A stretch of 64,000 bases of DNA from Symbiodinium natans (Eukaryota > Sar > Dinophyceae > Suessiales > Symbiodiniaceae), in contig CAJNDS010002501.1 in assembly GCA_905221605.1 (NCBI GenBank), positions 733,501 through 797,500 on the forward strand, given 5' to 3'. Position 1 is the stretch's first letter. Each line of letters starts with the position of its first letter. Both the position numbers and the translations under genes were made by a program. Below, piece after piece: positions 19,731 to 30,704 of this stretch. The notes under the pieces are model-generated. The model made no database searches and was not told the DNA's origin. It saw nothing but the letters and a program-made list of their open reading frames with translations.

Positions 19731-20117
19731 GTAGGTGCGGAGACACGCAGGGTGGAGGGTTTAGTTCAGGGTTTAGGGTTCAGGGTTTAGGGTTCAGGGT
19801 TTAGGGTCTAGGGTTTAGGGTTTGGGGTCAGAGGCTTTGGGCGGGTGCAGGAGGTTTTTGGGGAGTCTGGAGATGCGTGTATGGTTTTTCACGGGTATTG
19901 CGGTGAGTTGTCTCGCTTTGTAAATATCTTCCCTCACTGGACCCTAAACCCTAAACCCTAAAGCCTAAAGCCTAGACCCTAAACCCTAAACCCTAAAGCC
20001 TAAACCTTTGAGGGTGTCAAGGAAGGATATGTGCCCAGGGATCGAAGAGGGTCATGTTGCTATTCTGTATCCATCCCTCGATGTACATGCGTGCGTACTG
20101 GTCTAGGTGTGCAGGCT

Positions 20118-20200
20118 AGGGTTTAGGGTCTTTGGTTTAGGGTTTAGGGTTTAGGGTTTGGGGTTTAGGGTTTAGGGTTTAGGGTTTAGGGTTTAGGGTT
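20118..20200. repeat. G-strand telomeric array
   Basis: About 11 TTTAGGG units with one TTTGGGG. Confidence 0.91.
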
Positions 20201-20206
20201 GTACAG

Positions 20207-20281
20207 ATGGACTTGGCACTGGCAGCTGGCAAGGCGCCCTCCCACCCCAAGATTATGGAGCTGAGTGGCTTAGGGCACAGG
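20207..20281 (+). CDS. Exon candidate right after a telomeric array
   Basis: TTGTACAG, then MDLALAAGKAPSHPKIMELS and GLGHR, ending before GTGCCA. Twenty-five codons. The first codon is ATG, so it could also be a start, though the AG just before argues for an acceptor. Confidence 0.42.
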
Positions 20282-21009
20282 GTGCCATGCACCTGAACAT
20301 GGGAATTGCAGCGATTTTCGAGCGGTGGGCGCGCGATAATGTGTGCCGTAAGCCTCGACCCTAAACACTGCACCCTCCCCTCCTTCCTGACCAGTTTTTG
20401 GATGCAGGATGGGATGAGTTCTTAACGATGTACCAGAGGCCGCGTCAGCTCGGGATGGGTCTTGGAGGGTGTAGGGCTTAGGGTTGGGAGGATTTAGGTC
20501 TTGTTCTTTAGGTAATACAGGGGTCGGAATAGTTACCAATAGTAGTCCCTCCCTCATAGTCCCATGAGTTTGTCAGCACCAAAGCGTATTCTCTTTGTAA
20601 ACGCTCGCGTGTGCGGGCCGGCCCACATCCCAAGGCCCAGCAAATTCCTTTTCAAAGCAGGTCCAAATCAAATCCCCAAAACTCTCAACGAGAGTTGGAC
20701 ATGTCTTTGGGGAGTCTTAGGCTGATCCAGGATTCCAGGAGAGGGTCCCAGGAAGGGTCCCAGGGGTTTCAGGGCTCCCGGAAGCCTAAACGTGCAGATG
20801 TGCGTGTGGAAAACAACCGACCCCCTCCCCCATATAGAACATTCTTCCCCATAAGTGTAATAAGGGGATAAGTGCTTTGTGTTTTTTTTGGGGGTTCGGG
20901 GGGTTCTTAAGAGCGAATCGTAGTCTTAAGCTGGTTTTGGTGCGAGGGCTCCTCTCGAAATCTGTTGGATGTGGTGAGGCTCGGTTGGGGTTCCCGCAAG
21001 GGCCAGGCC
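20282..21009. other. No confident gene
   Basis: Several 60-95 codon frames on both strands but no clear borders. Confidence 0.35.
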
Positions 21010-21095
21010 CTGAAACCCGAAACCCGAAACCCGAAACCCTAAACCCTAAACCCCAAACCCGAAACCCTAAACCCCAAACCCCAAACCCTAAAACC
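21010..21095. repeat. C-strand array, CCCGAAA then CCCTAAA/CCCCAAA
   Basis: Begins with three CCCGAAA units, then mixed variants. Confidence 0.86.
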
Positions 21096-21624
21096 TAAAC
21101 TGTTTCCGAGCTGAGCTGCCGACTTGGGTACCCTGCCTAATTCCCGCATTCCCCATATGAAGAGCCCGTAGTCTTAGGGAAAGGATGCCTGGGTTCGTAG
21201 AGGTCAGTCTTGGTTCGCGTGCAGAACTTGCAAACATTGGGTCTTCTCCCAGGCAAACCTCTAAATGCACAAATGGGGGTTTACGAAAACAGGGGACCCT
21301 AGAATAGACCGCCAAGGAGGAGGATTCCCTTACAACTTACAATAATGACCCCCAAAAGGGTACTCCTGACTTCGGAAGCCACCAAACGCCAATCTTGTCG
21401 AATGAGCGCCAGGTGCATATCCGATCAGACAGGGTATGAGCAGCTGCCTGAGCTCAAGGTAAGAGATCGCCTCGAGCATCTTGGGGGGGGGTTTCCGAAA
21501 TTCGGGGTACCTTATTGAGGTCCTCACGATAAGGGGACCCTACTGTTTTATTTAGGTGTCAGGATTGGTATGTCCAGGATGCGCTGGCGGGGATGTTGGA
21601 GTAGTGTGGCTCTTGCTGGAACCC

Positions 21625-21835
21625 TAAGCTTTAAGCCCGAAGCCCGAAGCCCGAAGCCCGAAGCCCGAAGCCCGAAGCCCTAAACCCTAAACCCTAAACC
21701 CTAAACCCTAAACCCTAAACCCTAAACTTGCCCTAAACCCTAAACCCTAAACCCTAAACCCTAAACCCTAAACCCTAAACCCTAAACCCTAAACCCTAAA
21801 CCCTAAACCCTAAACCCTAAACCCTAAACCCCATG
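21625..21835. repeat. C-strand array with a CCCGAAG run
   Basis: Six consecutive CCCGAAG units (about 21637-21679), then about 20 perfect CCCTAAA units interrupted once by CTTGCC. Confidence 0.92.
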
Positions 21836-21850
21836 TCCCTGTTCCCTGAG

Positions 21851-21923
21851 GCCTCGAAACCTCTTCAACTTGGTCCAGTTTCTGATGTACGACAAGGCCG
21901 GACGTTGCTGGGGGCCTTTGTAG
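21851..21923 (+). CDS. Exon candidate between opposed arrays
   Basis: Follows TGTTCCCTGAG after a C-strand array. The frame reads PRNLFNLVQFLMYDKAGRCW then GPL and TAG. A GC donor (AAG then GCCGGA) could end it earlier. It faces a G-strand array at 21940. Confidence 0.45.
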
Positions 21924-21939
21924 TTCCATGTTGCGTGCA

Positions 21940-22072
21940 GGGTTTAGGGTTTAGGGTTTAGGGTTTAGGGTTCAGGGTTTAGGGTTTAGGGTTTAGGGTT
22001 TAGGGTTTAGGGTTTAGGGTTTAGGGCTTAGGGCTTAGGGCTTAGGGTTTAGGGTTTAGGGTTTAGGGTAGC
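21940..22072. repeat. G-strand telomeric array
   Basis: About 18 TTTAGGG units including three consecutive CTTAGGG. Confidence 0.93.
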
Positions 22073-22344
22073 TTCCATCTTCCACCACACGGTGGGCAGT
22101 GTGCTTCCCACAAAGGGAAAAGGGCAGTCCCAAGGAATGGGATGATCCCCAAGAAGCTCTAGGGGTTGGGCGTGGCATCCTCTATGGCCCTCGATGAAGC
22201 ATGCGGAGTTGCAAGGCATTTTGATCCTAGTGTCAACTGCGCCGTTGCGTTTGCTGGCCTCAGAGACGGGAGTCTAGGAGTCTAGGTAATTACAACACAT
22301 CCCCCTGTCATCGCTGCAGCATTTCATACAAACTGCTGAAAATT

Positions 22345-22520
22345 CCAAACCCTAAACCCTAAACCCTAAACCCTAAACCCTAAACCCTAAACCCTAAACC
22401 CTAAACCCTAAACCCTAAACCCTAAACCCTAAACCCTAAACCCTAAACCCTGAACCCTGAACCCTGAAGCCTAAACCCTAAAGCCGCCTAAACCCTAAAC
22501 CCTAAACACTAAACCCTGTG
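22345..22520. repeat. C-strand telomeric array
   Basis: About 15 perfect CCCTAAA units, then CCCTGAA variants. Confidence 0.93.
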
Positions 22521-22799
22521 AGGACTTTCCTCAGTAGAGACCCCACAGGCTTGGGGCCATACTGAAAGCCCCCCATTGGACACATTTGGACACCCATAGC
22601 TCCGGCTGCGGCGGAAAGCACCAGAAACGGAGGACTTCCACGGAAAGATCAGCGTGGAGCAGACCTTGCAGATCATCTATGTGCGCCATGGCCTGCTCCT
22701 GAGCCCGCGCCAAGCTGCTGAGCGGTGAAAGGAGATCTAAAGTTAGGGTTCTAGGGCCCCTATAGGGCAGGAGCGTTTTATTTTTAATTTTATGCTTGT

Positions 22800-22975
22800 G
22801 TTTTTTTTGTGTGCGTGTGTCTGTCTGTGTCTGTCTGTGTCTGTGTGTGAGTGTGTGTGTGTGTGTGTCGGTGGGTGGATGGGTGGGCGGGTGGATGAGT
22901 GGGTGAGTGGGTGTGTGGGTGCGCGGGTGTGTGGGTGTGTGTGGGCGTGTGGGCGTGTGGGCATGGGGGTGTGAG
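22800..22975. repeat. GT/GTGG-rich microsatellite
   Basis: (GT)n with CTGT, GGTGGGTG and GGGCGTGT phases. Frames across it are Val/Cys/Gly repeats on one strand and Thr/His/Pro on the other, without coding meaning. Confidence 0.85.
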
Positions 22976-23147
22976 TGCGGTTTTGCCGATTATTGGCCTG
23001 GCGCATCGCTGCAACTCTCCAGAAGATCCCTCACGAATCCCGGATACAGGGGCCTTGATTCCTCAACCCCTAAACCCTACATCTACATCCCAAACCCGAA
23101 GCCCTCAACCCTCAACCCTAAACAACCCGAGACCCTGCCTACCCGAG

Positions 23148-23248
23148 GCCGGAGCAATTTGGACGATGAGATCAAGGAGATTTTCGGCCAGGAGCAGAAA
23201 GGCTCGGGGGAGCTGACGCCCATTCTTCTCGGTGCTGGTCCGGGGTAG
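23148..23248 (+). CDS. Exon candidate, acidic helical
   Basis: Follows CTACCCGAG. The frame reads RSNLDDEIKEIFGQEQKGSG then ELTPILLGAGPG and TAG. Strong protein-like pattern. Could be the end of a gene or continue through an internal donor. Confidence 0.47.
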
Positions 23249-23654
23249 CATGGTTCAGGGTTAGGATGCAGATGGTTGGTTCCCAGATTGAGGTCCGCTG
23301 GTCCCCTTTATTGCCCTTAGACTTTAAGCCACCAACCCTAAGCCTCGTTCTCAGTAAGTCGAGAAGAAGCAGCAACATGCAGCCGCAAGAACACCTCGTG
23401 AGTCCCAGAAATTTTTCGAAGGTCAGTGGGCAGGGTGCTGCTGCTGCCATTTTCTGTTAGACTTCACATCACTGCGTATGCTTTTTGCTTCAACATGAAC
23501 CAGCCGCGGGACCTTGCTTTTCTTTCATTGGAGTCTGGCCACTGCGTCGAAGTTTCACGGACCCACATTCAAACGAGGGCTGTGTTGAGTGTTGATCCCG
23601 GAAAAGAGGGGGGGGGGTGGTTGTGTCATCTTGGACATTTTGGACAGGGCTGTT

Positions 23655-23745
23655 TTGGTTCCCCCGTATACTAACAGTCCTTAATAGGGATTAGATTAGG
23701 GGGCACTATAATCCCTAGACTGTCAGTATGAGGGGAACATCCCAA
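23655..23745. mobile_element. Family 1 inverted-repeat element
   Basis: Left: GGTTCCCCCGTATACTAACA and then GTCCTTAATAGGGATT. Right: AATCCCTAGACTGTCAGTAT and then GAGGGGAACATCCCAA. About 90 bp. Confidence 0.62.
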
Positions 23746-23854
23746 CTGTTTTCTTTTGTCGCCCTTAAGTTACCCTTAACCCTAAACCCTAAACCCTACC
23801 CTACACCCTAAACCCGCATTTGTCGCCCTGAAGTGCATGTAACTGTGCTTTCAG

Positions 23855-23919
23855 TCCACCAGGCTCGGACGGGCAGGAGCTCAAGATCACCTTCTCGCAG
23901 TTTCTGGCCCCTTGCCACG
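23855..23919 (+). CDS. Exon candidate with AG/GTGTGT borders
   Basis: TGTGCTTTCAG, then a frame PPGSDGQELKITFSQFLAPC and H, then GTGTGT. Two other frames are also open across this 65-base exon, so the product is uncertain. Confidence 0.42.
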
Positions 23920-23939
23920 GTGTGTAGGTTTTAGGATTT

Positions 23940-24110
23940 AGGGTTTAGGGTTCAAACCCTAAACCCTAAACCCTAAACCCTAAACCCTAAACCCTAAAAC
24001 CCTAAACCCTAAACGGTAAACCCTAAACCCTATACCCTAAAACCTAAACCCTAAATCCTAACCCCTAAACCCTAAATCCTAACCCCTAAACCCTGAACCT
24101 TAAAACTGTA
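23940..24110. repeat. C-strand telomeric array
   Basis: CCCTAAA with CCCTAAAA and AACCCCTAAA variants; the last bases precede TTTTCCAG. Confidence 0.9.
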
Positions 24111-24118
24111 TTTTCCAG

Positions 24119-24190
24119 GGTATGATTGCCGCAACGACTGCGAATAGTATTGCCCGAGGCCTCTTGCGTGCTGCAGAAACAGCCGCACGA
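24119..24190 (+). CDS. Exon candidate, Ala-rich helix
   Basis: Preceded by CTGTATTTTCCAG, a textbook acceptor. The frame reads GMIAATTANSIARGLLRAAE then TAAR. It ends at or near a C-strand array (24193) with no clear GT. Confidence 0.45.
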
Positions 24191-24589
24191 AAAACCCTAA
24201 ACCCTAAACCCTAAACCCTAAACCCTTATCGCCGTGTGAAAAGCTCATAAACCCTATTCTAAGCCCTCATGAGCCCATATAAGCCCTTTTGAACCTCAAA
24301 ATCCCTCTCAAGCCTTATGAGCCCTTACTTGTGTACATCCTGGACCCTACACAGCCGACGTACACAGCCTGCAACTATCCCCAAACGCCACTCTTCAGTG
24401 CCAAGCCTATTTGCTTTTCAGGGGTTTAGGGTTTCGGGTTTAGGGTTTAGGGTTTAAGGTTTAGAGTTTAGGGGCTTTAAGGTTTAGGGCCTCAAGATCG
24501 GTAGTTGGAAGGATGGCGGGCTTGTGAGACCAAGCCATCCCAGGCGAGAGCCAATGCCAGACTCTCCAAGCTGCCAGGGGCTGAGTTAG

Positions 24590-24743
24590 GGTTTAGGGTT
24601 TAGGGTTTAGGGTTTAGGGTTTAGGGTTTAGGGTTTAGGGTTTAGGGTTTAGGGTTTAGGGTTTAGGGTTTAGGGTTCAGGGTTCAGGGTTCAGGGTTCA
24701 GGGTTTGGGGTTTAGGGTTTAGGGTTCAGGGTTCAGGGTTCAG
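24590..24743. repeat. G-strand array with a TTCAGGG run
   Basis: About 12 perfect TTTAGGG, then four TTCAGGG, then TTTAGGG and four more TTCAGGG; the final TTCAG is the possible acceptor of the next exon. Confidence 0.92.
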
Positions 24744-24805
24744 GGTTCGCCGAGACTGAGAAGTTCAAGAGAGGCGACGAAGCTACTGCAGTTTCGAGAG
24801 TCATG
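24744..24805 (+). CDS. Exon candidate abutting the array
   Basis: Starts directly after the last TTCAG and ends at ATG before GTGTGG. The frame reads FAETEKFKRGDEATAVSRVM. Charged, helical. Confidence 0.45.
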
Positions 24806-25194
24806 GTGTGGTGGGGTTGGTTGCGTGTGCCCTGAGCGGGTTCACGGAGGGAAGTAGATCGAGTGTGTCCATACCGCCAACTCTCCAAGTTAGGGGTCCA
24901 TTTTGGGGGTACATTCCAGTGCCCCAACTTGTTTCGAGGGCTGGAGTCGAAGAGGGTAGGGCCCTAGGGCCAGTGGAGCCGGTTTGGGGGTGGCACGATG
25001 GTATCCCTGATCCCGAGGCGGTGGCAGCCGAAAGAGGTTTCCAAAGTGCCCATCGCAACAAGAAGGCAGTGAGCGAAGATGGTTTCACCGACAGCGACTC
25101 AGGCCAAATGTCCCGGTGACTAAGCCCAAAACCCTGATTTCCCACACCCTAGGCCCTAAACCCGACACCCGAACCCTAAAGCCCCCAAGAAAAC

Positions 25195-25425
25195 CTGTGT
25201 GTGTGTGTGTGGGGAACAGACTCCAGAGAGAGAGGGAGAGCGGGTGCGGGTCAGGAAGAGAGAGGCAGAGAGCGAGAGAGAGAGAGAGAGGGAGGTCTCA
25301 CGCACCAACAGACTCGGTGATGGGGCGAGGGAGGGAGAGAGGGAGGGAGATAGGGAGGGAAGGAGGGAGGGAGGGGGAGAGAGGGAGAGGGAGAGAGGGA
25401 GAGGGAGAGAGAGGGAGAGGGACAT
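25195..25425. repeat. GA-rich (GAGGGAGA) tract
   Basis: Purine-only stretches of GAGAGAG and GGGAGAGG with a GTGTGTGT start. Frames over it are low-complexity. Confidence 0.85.
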
Positions 25426-25586
25426 TGACGAAACTTCGAAGTTGAGAGCGTTTTGCGGGCTTAAGCAAGGACGGAAACCTACTTGCCGCTTTAGCCGAGA
25501 CCAGCGCGACCCCGATCCCTAAAAACCCGAACACCCTAAGACTAAAGCCCCAAAAACCCTACAACCCCAAACCCGCCAACCTGAAC

Positions 25587-25659
25587 GCACTCCTGGCGCC
25601 TGAGTGCTGCTCCAAGAGCAAGTCCACCAGTGTCCAGTGTCGGCGACAGGCCCACGAAG
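25587..25659 (+). CDS. Exon candidate, Cys/Ser-rich
   Basis: Reads ALLAPECCSKSKSTSVQCRR then QAHE, ending before GTCCAC. The acceptor is not clear. Confidence 0.32.
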
Positions 25660-25741
25660 GTCCACCGGATAATTCAACATGCGGTTTTGGAGTTGAGGGT
25701 TTAGGGTTACTTGAGGGTTAAGGGGGTTTACCCGAAAGCAG

Positions 25742-25885
25742 CCCCAGGGGCTGCGCATGAAGTGGGAGGACCTTCAGAACCATGTACGTATTTCGGAGGC
25801 CGTGCGCAGGCTCGGCAATCGGAGGTTGAGAGAGGTGGCCAGGGGAGCGTTCCAGCCGTGCCATTTGCAGTGTATGTTCGGGTGA
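25742..25885 (+). CDS. Exon candidate, Arg-rich helical, unknown
   Basis: Preceded by CCCGAAAGCAG. The frame reads PQGLRMKWEDLQNHVRISEA, then VRRLGNRRLREVARGAFQPC, then HLQCMFG and TGA. Strong helical protein pattern. A good donor (GTACGT, 25784) lies inside, so the real exon may end at 25783. Confidence 0.5.
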   Translation, partial: PQGLRMKWEDLQNHVRISEAVRRLGNRRLREVARGAFQPCHLQCMFG

Positions 25886-26074
25886 TGGTTTAGGGTATAG
25901 GGTACAGGTATAGGGTATAGGGTTTAAGGTACAGGGCATGGGTAGAGGGTATAGAGAGAGGGTATAGATAGAGGGTATAGGGTGCCGCTCAGATGGCTGA
26001 TCGGCTTGCTCGCCAAGACGGCGGGGCGATCGCCGTCCCAAGGCTGTGAAAGTGCTCCGGTGGGCAGGAGAGGC

Positions 26075-26175
26075 ATGACTGGGTTTAGGGTTTAGGGTTT
26101 AGGGTTTAGGGTTTGGGGTTTAGGGTTTGGGGTTTAGGGTTTAGGGTTTAGGGTTTAGGGTTTAGGGTTTAGGGT
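26075..26175. repeat. G-strand telomeric array
   Basis: About 14 TTTAGGG units with TTTGGGG interspersed. Confidence 0.92.
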
Positions 26176-26484
26176 AAGTGGCCTTAGTTTCAAGCAGCTG
26201 TCCCTTTAACCCCCCATAGGGTGTATTTCCCACAATAGGTGTACCCTGTTTATACCTCAAACAGGTAGGATCCCCTTAAAGGGACGATGTAGTTCAACAA
26301 TTACGACCCCACATTCTCATCCAAGACTTGAATAAGCCTTTCAGCCATGAGTCAGATGACCGCGCCTCCCCTAGGTTTGTGAGCAGCTGGGGCATGCTGG
26401 ATCAGGTGGTGAGACTTGAACACCCGACGTCTGCTGGTAGTCTTAGATTTGGGTGGCAGTATGCTCAGCCCTAAACCCCAAAAG

Positions 26485-26570
26485 AACCCTAAACCCTAAA
26501 CCCTAAACCCTAAACCCTAAACCCTAAACCCTAAACCCTAAACCCTAAACCCTACACCCTAAACCTCTGA
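26485..26570. repeat. C-strand telomeric array
   Basis: About 12 mostly perfect CCCTAAA units. Confidence 0.92.
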
Positions 26571-26579
26571 ACCATACGC

Positions 26580-27300
26580 ACCTCTTGGCTTGGGGATTCT
26601 TTTCTGGGGCCCACTGGAGTCGAACGGCCCTGGGACGGCCTGGACAGTTGCAGCAGAGGCCTGCAAAAGGAGGTGCAGGGTTTGGTTTAGGGTTAGACAG
26701 ACGATTCATACCGGGGGACCCTTGGGTACAACAGCCCGGTTATTTCTGCCTCAGGGATTCGGAGCCGTTGCGGTGTAGGGTGATTTAGAGTTTACTTGGT
26801 GGCCTTTTGTGGGGGCGAGCAACACGACGACGCTTGACTTAGTGGAAGGTATGACCCCTCCGCAGTCCCATCGTCCATCATTGCCTTCGGTTCTTGCCTT
26901 CCTTGGAGACATCTTATCAAGCTTAGGACAGGTAAACATACTTTCAAGCTCAGACACTTCTGACCTCGGGGGCATGTCTATGCAGCTAAGCCTTTAGAGC
27001 TAAAGTCGTGGTGAAGGATTCGGCCAAAGCTTTCGAACAGGCAGGGCCGTGCTCAAGCTTGTCACAAGTACCATGTTTAGATGTAAGCGCTCTCTCATCT
27101 CAGTTGGTAGTATCGAGTGCTCGCGCACGCTGCATACCGCTCAGCAATCGAGCCCACTTCGAGGCCTAGCAGTTTTAGTGAAGTAGAACGCCAAGGATAT
27201 CTGTAGCTATCACAAGTTGTCTCAAGATGTCGCTTGTCAATATGCCCCATCCCGCCATCTACCCGCGACGGCGGCAGCTTGTGAGAATGTGGTGTGGAAT
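26580..27300. other. No confident gene
   Basis: Open frames at 26585-26788 and 26809-26997 (+) have no clear borders. Confidence 0.35.
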
Positions 27301-27408
27301 TTGGGACGTTCCCCCTTCTACTCACAGTCCTTAATAAGGGATCATCGTAGCCCCTACAACAATCCCTATTAAGGACTGTTAGTATAAGGGGTAAGGGGAA
27401 CATCCCAA
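27301..27408. mobile_element. Family 1 inverted-repeat element, best copy
   Basis: TTGGGACGTTCCCCC on the left, GGGGAACATCCCAA on the right, with GTCCTTAATAAGGGAT facing ATCCCTATTAAGGAC in the interior. The whole 108 bp is close to one long inverted repeat. Confidence 0.65.
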
Positions 27409-27575
27409 TGTGAAATCGTTTCGGATTCGAGGTTTGAGTCGAGAGCAGGTTCAGATGTCGAGGCTCAGGCAGCGGGACGGATCGGTCCCTGACGCAAAGT
27501 TGCGATTCGGGGCTTCGTGGAGTTAGAGTTTAGGGTTTAGGGTTCAGGGTTCAGGGTTCAGGGTTCAGGGTTTAG

Positions 27576-27632
27576 GCAAAGCTGTGGAACTTTCGCTGTC
27601 CCAAATCCCCAAACGCATCCCATGTCGACAAG
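27576..27632 (+). CDS. Exon candidate using the telomeric TTTAG as acceptor
   Basis: The upstream sequence is (TTCAGGG)n, then TTTAG; the exon follows at once and ends at AAG before GTGCTC. Nineteen codons read AKLWNFRCPKSPNASHVDK. Confidence 0.43.
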
Positions 27633-28339
27633 GTGCTCACCGCCTCTCCGTCGCATCCGCTGGGATTCCCTGAGACACATCGAGGTCTTCATGCGACATA
27701 GGCACAGAACCGGCTTAAGAGTCTAGAGGGGGTAGAGTGTAGGGTGTTGAAGGTTTCGGGTACGGTAACTTAGTCTTAAGGATCCCAGAAACTGCTGACA
27801 GAAGATTTGCTTTTTCCTCTTTGCACATCAGTAATTGCCCCTTCTTTCCCTTCTTGGGTTCTGGGGTTTAGGGTTTACATAGGGTTGTGATTGTGCAGCT
27901 TTAAGGTTGAGGATTCAGGGAGTGGTGGTGAAGCTCCCCCAGCATCCAGGCTTCGCATCGCCCCGGCGATGCCCACCGTCTCTTCTTCCGCGCAGGCTGG
28001 GTTGAGGGTTTCGGTTCGAGGTTTAGGGTCGAGCTTGCACAAAGTGACGTTTCTCCTCCGACCGAGCTGAGAACCGCTACATCTCTGTTTCTTGCACTAA
28101 GATCTCCCAACTTAAGGGGTTTAGGGGCACGAAGTCCCCGGGTTCCAGAGCGAGATGGCAGCTAGTTTGCCGGGGGGCTTGTTCCAGGGCACATCTTGTG
28201 TAGTACATGTGGGTATTAAACAAATCGGGTTACCCTAACAGCGGAACTCGCGTTGTGTTTGTCTTGGTTTTTGTGGCGCACTTTTGCTGTGGGTGTGTTT
28301 TTTTTGGGGGGGGCCGCCTCGGTGAGTTAGTGAACTGGC

Positions 28340-28460
28340 GTGTGTCGCCGCGTGCCCGCGGCAAAAAACAACGTGCCCCAGCACCCGCAGCAAAACAACC
28401 AATGCGCCCCCCAACCCGCAGCAAAAACAGAAAAGCACGCCGCAGCCGCGGAAAAAAACA
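28340..28460. repeat. Degenerate CCCGCAGCAAAA repeat and poly-C
   Basis: Three to four imperfect units of about 30 bases built on CCCGCAGCAAAACAA, followed by a 13-base poly-C run. Confidence 0.6.
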
Positions 28461-28639
28461 TCCCCCCCCCCCCCCGTGCTGCTTTCTCCCCGCCCCCCTA
28501 GGTTATTTGTGTTGCAAGGTCCACCCATCCGACCCCCTCGCTCTTTGAACCGTGTATCATGCGAGCACTGTGTTCGCAAATGGAGGGCGGGGGCTGCGCC
28601 CAGCCCAACCCCCCAGAGTATCCCCAAAAATCAATATAC

Positions 28640-29445
28640 TGAGAATCCTTGTTCTAGGAACCCCTCCCCAAAGGGTCACAGGGAGCACCATGAACACTAC
28701 CGAGGCTGCTGATCTCTGAGCCACGACAGGGAGGATGGCGCTTCATGCTACAAGGGCGCGTTTGCGGCCCATCTTTGGGGGGACTTAGGTTGCTTAAGTC
28801 ACCCCTGGCAGTTCCCAAAACCTTCTCAGACTATGGGCCGGTAACAGCCAAGCAGGGTTCAAGGGGTGGTTAATGGAATCTCATAGATCACACATGGTGG
28901 TCCTTGAATGCAAGGGTGGTCCAGCATGGGGCATGCGTGTGGAATACAAAGGCAGCCAAAAGCCACGAGTTCCCTTTGGCCAATGCCGGGTTTCATGCAG
29001 CTAAGAGGCAGAGCTTGAAATCAGGAAGGGGCTCTTCGACTGCACCTTCCGGCCGAGATCCGTAGGCAGGATTGGGGTGGCTGGACAGGTCCCCTGCAAG
29101 CAAGCCCAACGCGTCTCGGGAGGCTTGCAGGCTTCAGGGACCTAAAGCGTGTGCGAGAAAAGCGGGTGGCAACTTTGTGTCATCATTTGTGGGATTGATG
29201 ATCTTCGGTCTCCCAGAAGGCGCCAGAGCTCACGGTACTTGCTGGACACACCGAAACAAACTTCACCGCGAGCCGAACCCCTGCCTGGGGGCTGGCTTGG
29301 CTTTCCCGTGCCTTGCAAGAAGTCTCGTGATGCATGTGCTTGCAGATCATCTGAAGATAGCTTCTTCTTAACAAGAGTATATACAAAATCGGAACCGGTA
29401 TCTATGTCCGGTGTCACCTGATGCGGAAAGAAAGAAGGCTGACGA
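28640..29445. other. No gene seen
   Basis: No arrays and no well-bounded exons; overlapping frames on both strands at 29072-29440 are not distinguishable. Confidence 0.4.
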
Positions 29446-30580
29446 ATGAAGCGCCAAAAACAGGACGCCCAAGGCCTGTACAGCAACGGTGACATTCCCG
29501 AAGCGCGCTCTTCCACAGGCTCGCAAATGGAACCCCGGATAAAAGTCCGCGTGAGGCCGCTTCGGGAGTCTGGCAACAAGAAACTCCGAGCTCTGAACCC
29601 TCAACTTATCTGTAAACTCAGATCCTACACCAGCTCTCCCGGGATCCAAGTGGACGTGATTCAGAAGACAGCGACAGGCCAAGCCGCTACGGCCGTGAAA
29701 CTGCCAAGCCAAGTCCGTGAGAGCGACACCCATCTCTTTGAGGTTTGGGGCTTTTGGGGTGTGGGGTCTAAGGGCTTAAGTGAGTGTGCAGGCCACTTAC
29801 CATGGTGGATACTTGGGTCATGGTCTCATCCCAAAGGAGGGCAACGACAAGCAGCACAGAGCAGGCTAGGTCGGCCTTTCCCGCGTTTCTTGGGAAGGAA
29901 GGAACTACTCCACGACCTGTAGACCAGCCCCGTTGTGGACTAGTCACATGTGCGTCCGCCACAGATGGAGACAGAGGGCTCGTTGAAGTCAAGCAAGAGG
30001 TTCCCATAGATCCCTAAGCCCTACACCCGACACCTAAACCCTACACCCGAAACTGGTGCCAGCAAGTGTTCCAGACATGAGACAAGTCTTAGAACAGTTT
30101 GCGCCCGAGTGGCTTCAAGCTGTCCAGGCAGTCGTGGCAGTCGTACGCTTTTTTGAGGCATGTCAGTTGGCCACACAAGTTTGCACCTCTTCATTTACCC
30201 TGTTCCGGCAGAATGTTGCAGCTGCAGCTGTATGGGAAGCAGTCATGAAGATGTGTTTCCCGCCCCGTCAGGGATGCCAGCGAGTAAGTAGCGCTATTCT
30301 GACTGCGGCTGCACTGTGCAAGTTTGACTTGTGTTCAGCTCATTCTTACTCGTGCTCTGCTGAACCCTTCTTCTTGCCAGCGGTGTCCCTTGAGCACAGG
30401 GCCAAGAAGGATTTGAGGCCAGGTTCTCGTTCACAGTGGAAGCTGGGGTATTGGGAACCTCAGACGAGTTCAGTGCAGTCGCTGCACATGCTCCCAGTAT
30501 CGTCGTTGCCCACCGGTGCAGACTCGCCCAACCTGTCGAGTCCCCCATGTCCATCTCTTAGCTTGTCCCGTCACTCGTGA
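29446..30580 (+). CDS. Three-exon gene candidate, unknown protein
   Basis: Exons proposed: 29446-29742 (ATG start MKRQKQDAQGLYSNGDIPEA; an internal acceptor TTCCACAG would start it at 29519), 29965-29999, and 30067 onwards. Exon 1 includes RIKVRVRPLRESGNKKLRAL and ends GAG before GTTTGG. Exon 2 follows CCGCCACAG (METEGSLKSSK) and ends AG before GTTCCC. Exon 3 follows AGCAAG and reads VPDMRQVLEQFAPEWLQAVQ; it reaches a perfect GTAAGT donor at 30284, or stays open to a stop at 30580. Reading phase carries through both introns. The second intron (67 bp) is mostly degenerate CCCTAAA-like units. The segment VCTSSFTLFRQNVAAAAVWE weakly recalls the C-terminal half of an F-box, not enough to name it. 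Confidence 0.45.
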
Positions 30581-30704
30581 TCAGCTCCCGTTGCTTCTGG
30601 ACATTTGGAGGCATGCACCGGTCCGCTGAGGCGATTGGGCGGCGGGCAGCATCTGCTTGAGATCATCCTCTGAAGGTCTTGCTGATCAGATGCATCCTTT
30701 GACC

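Noticed and set aside
22800-23014. Thr/His/Pro- and Val/Cys-rich frames
   Set aside because: Direct translation of a GT microsatellite.
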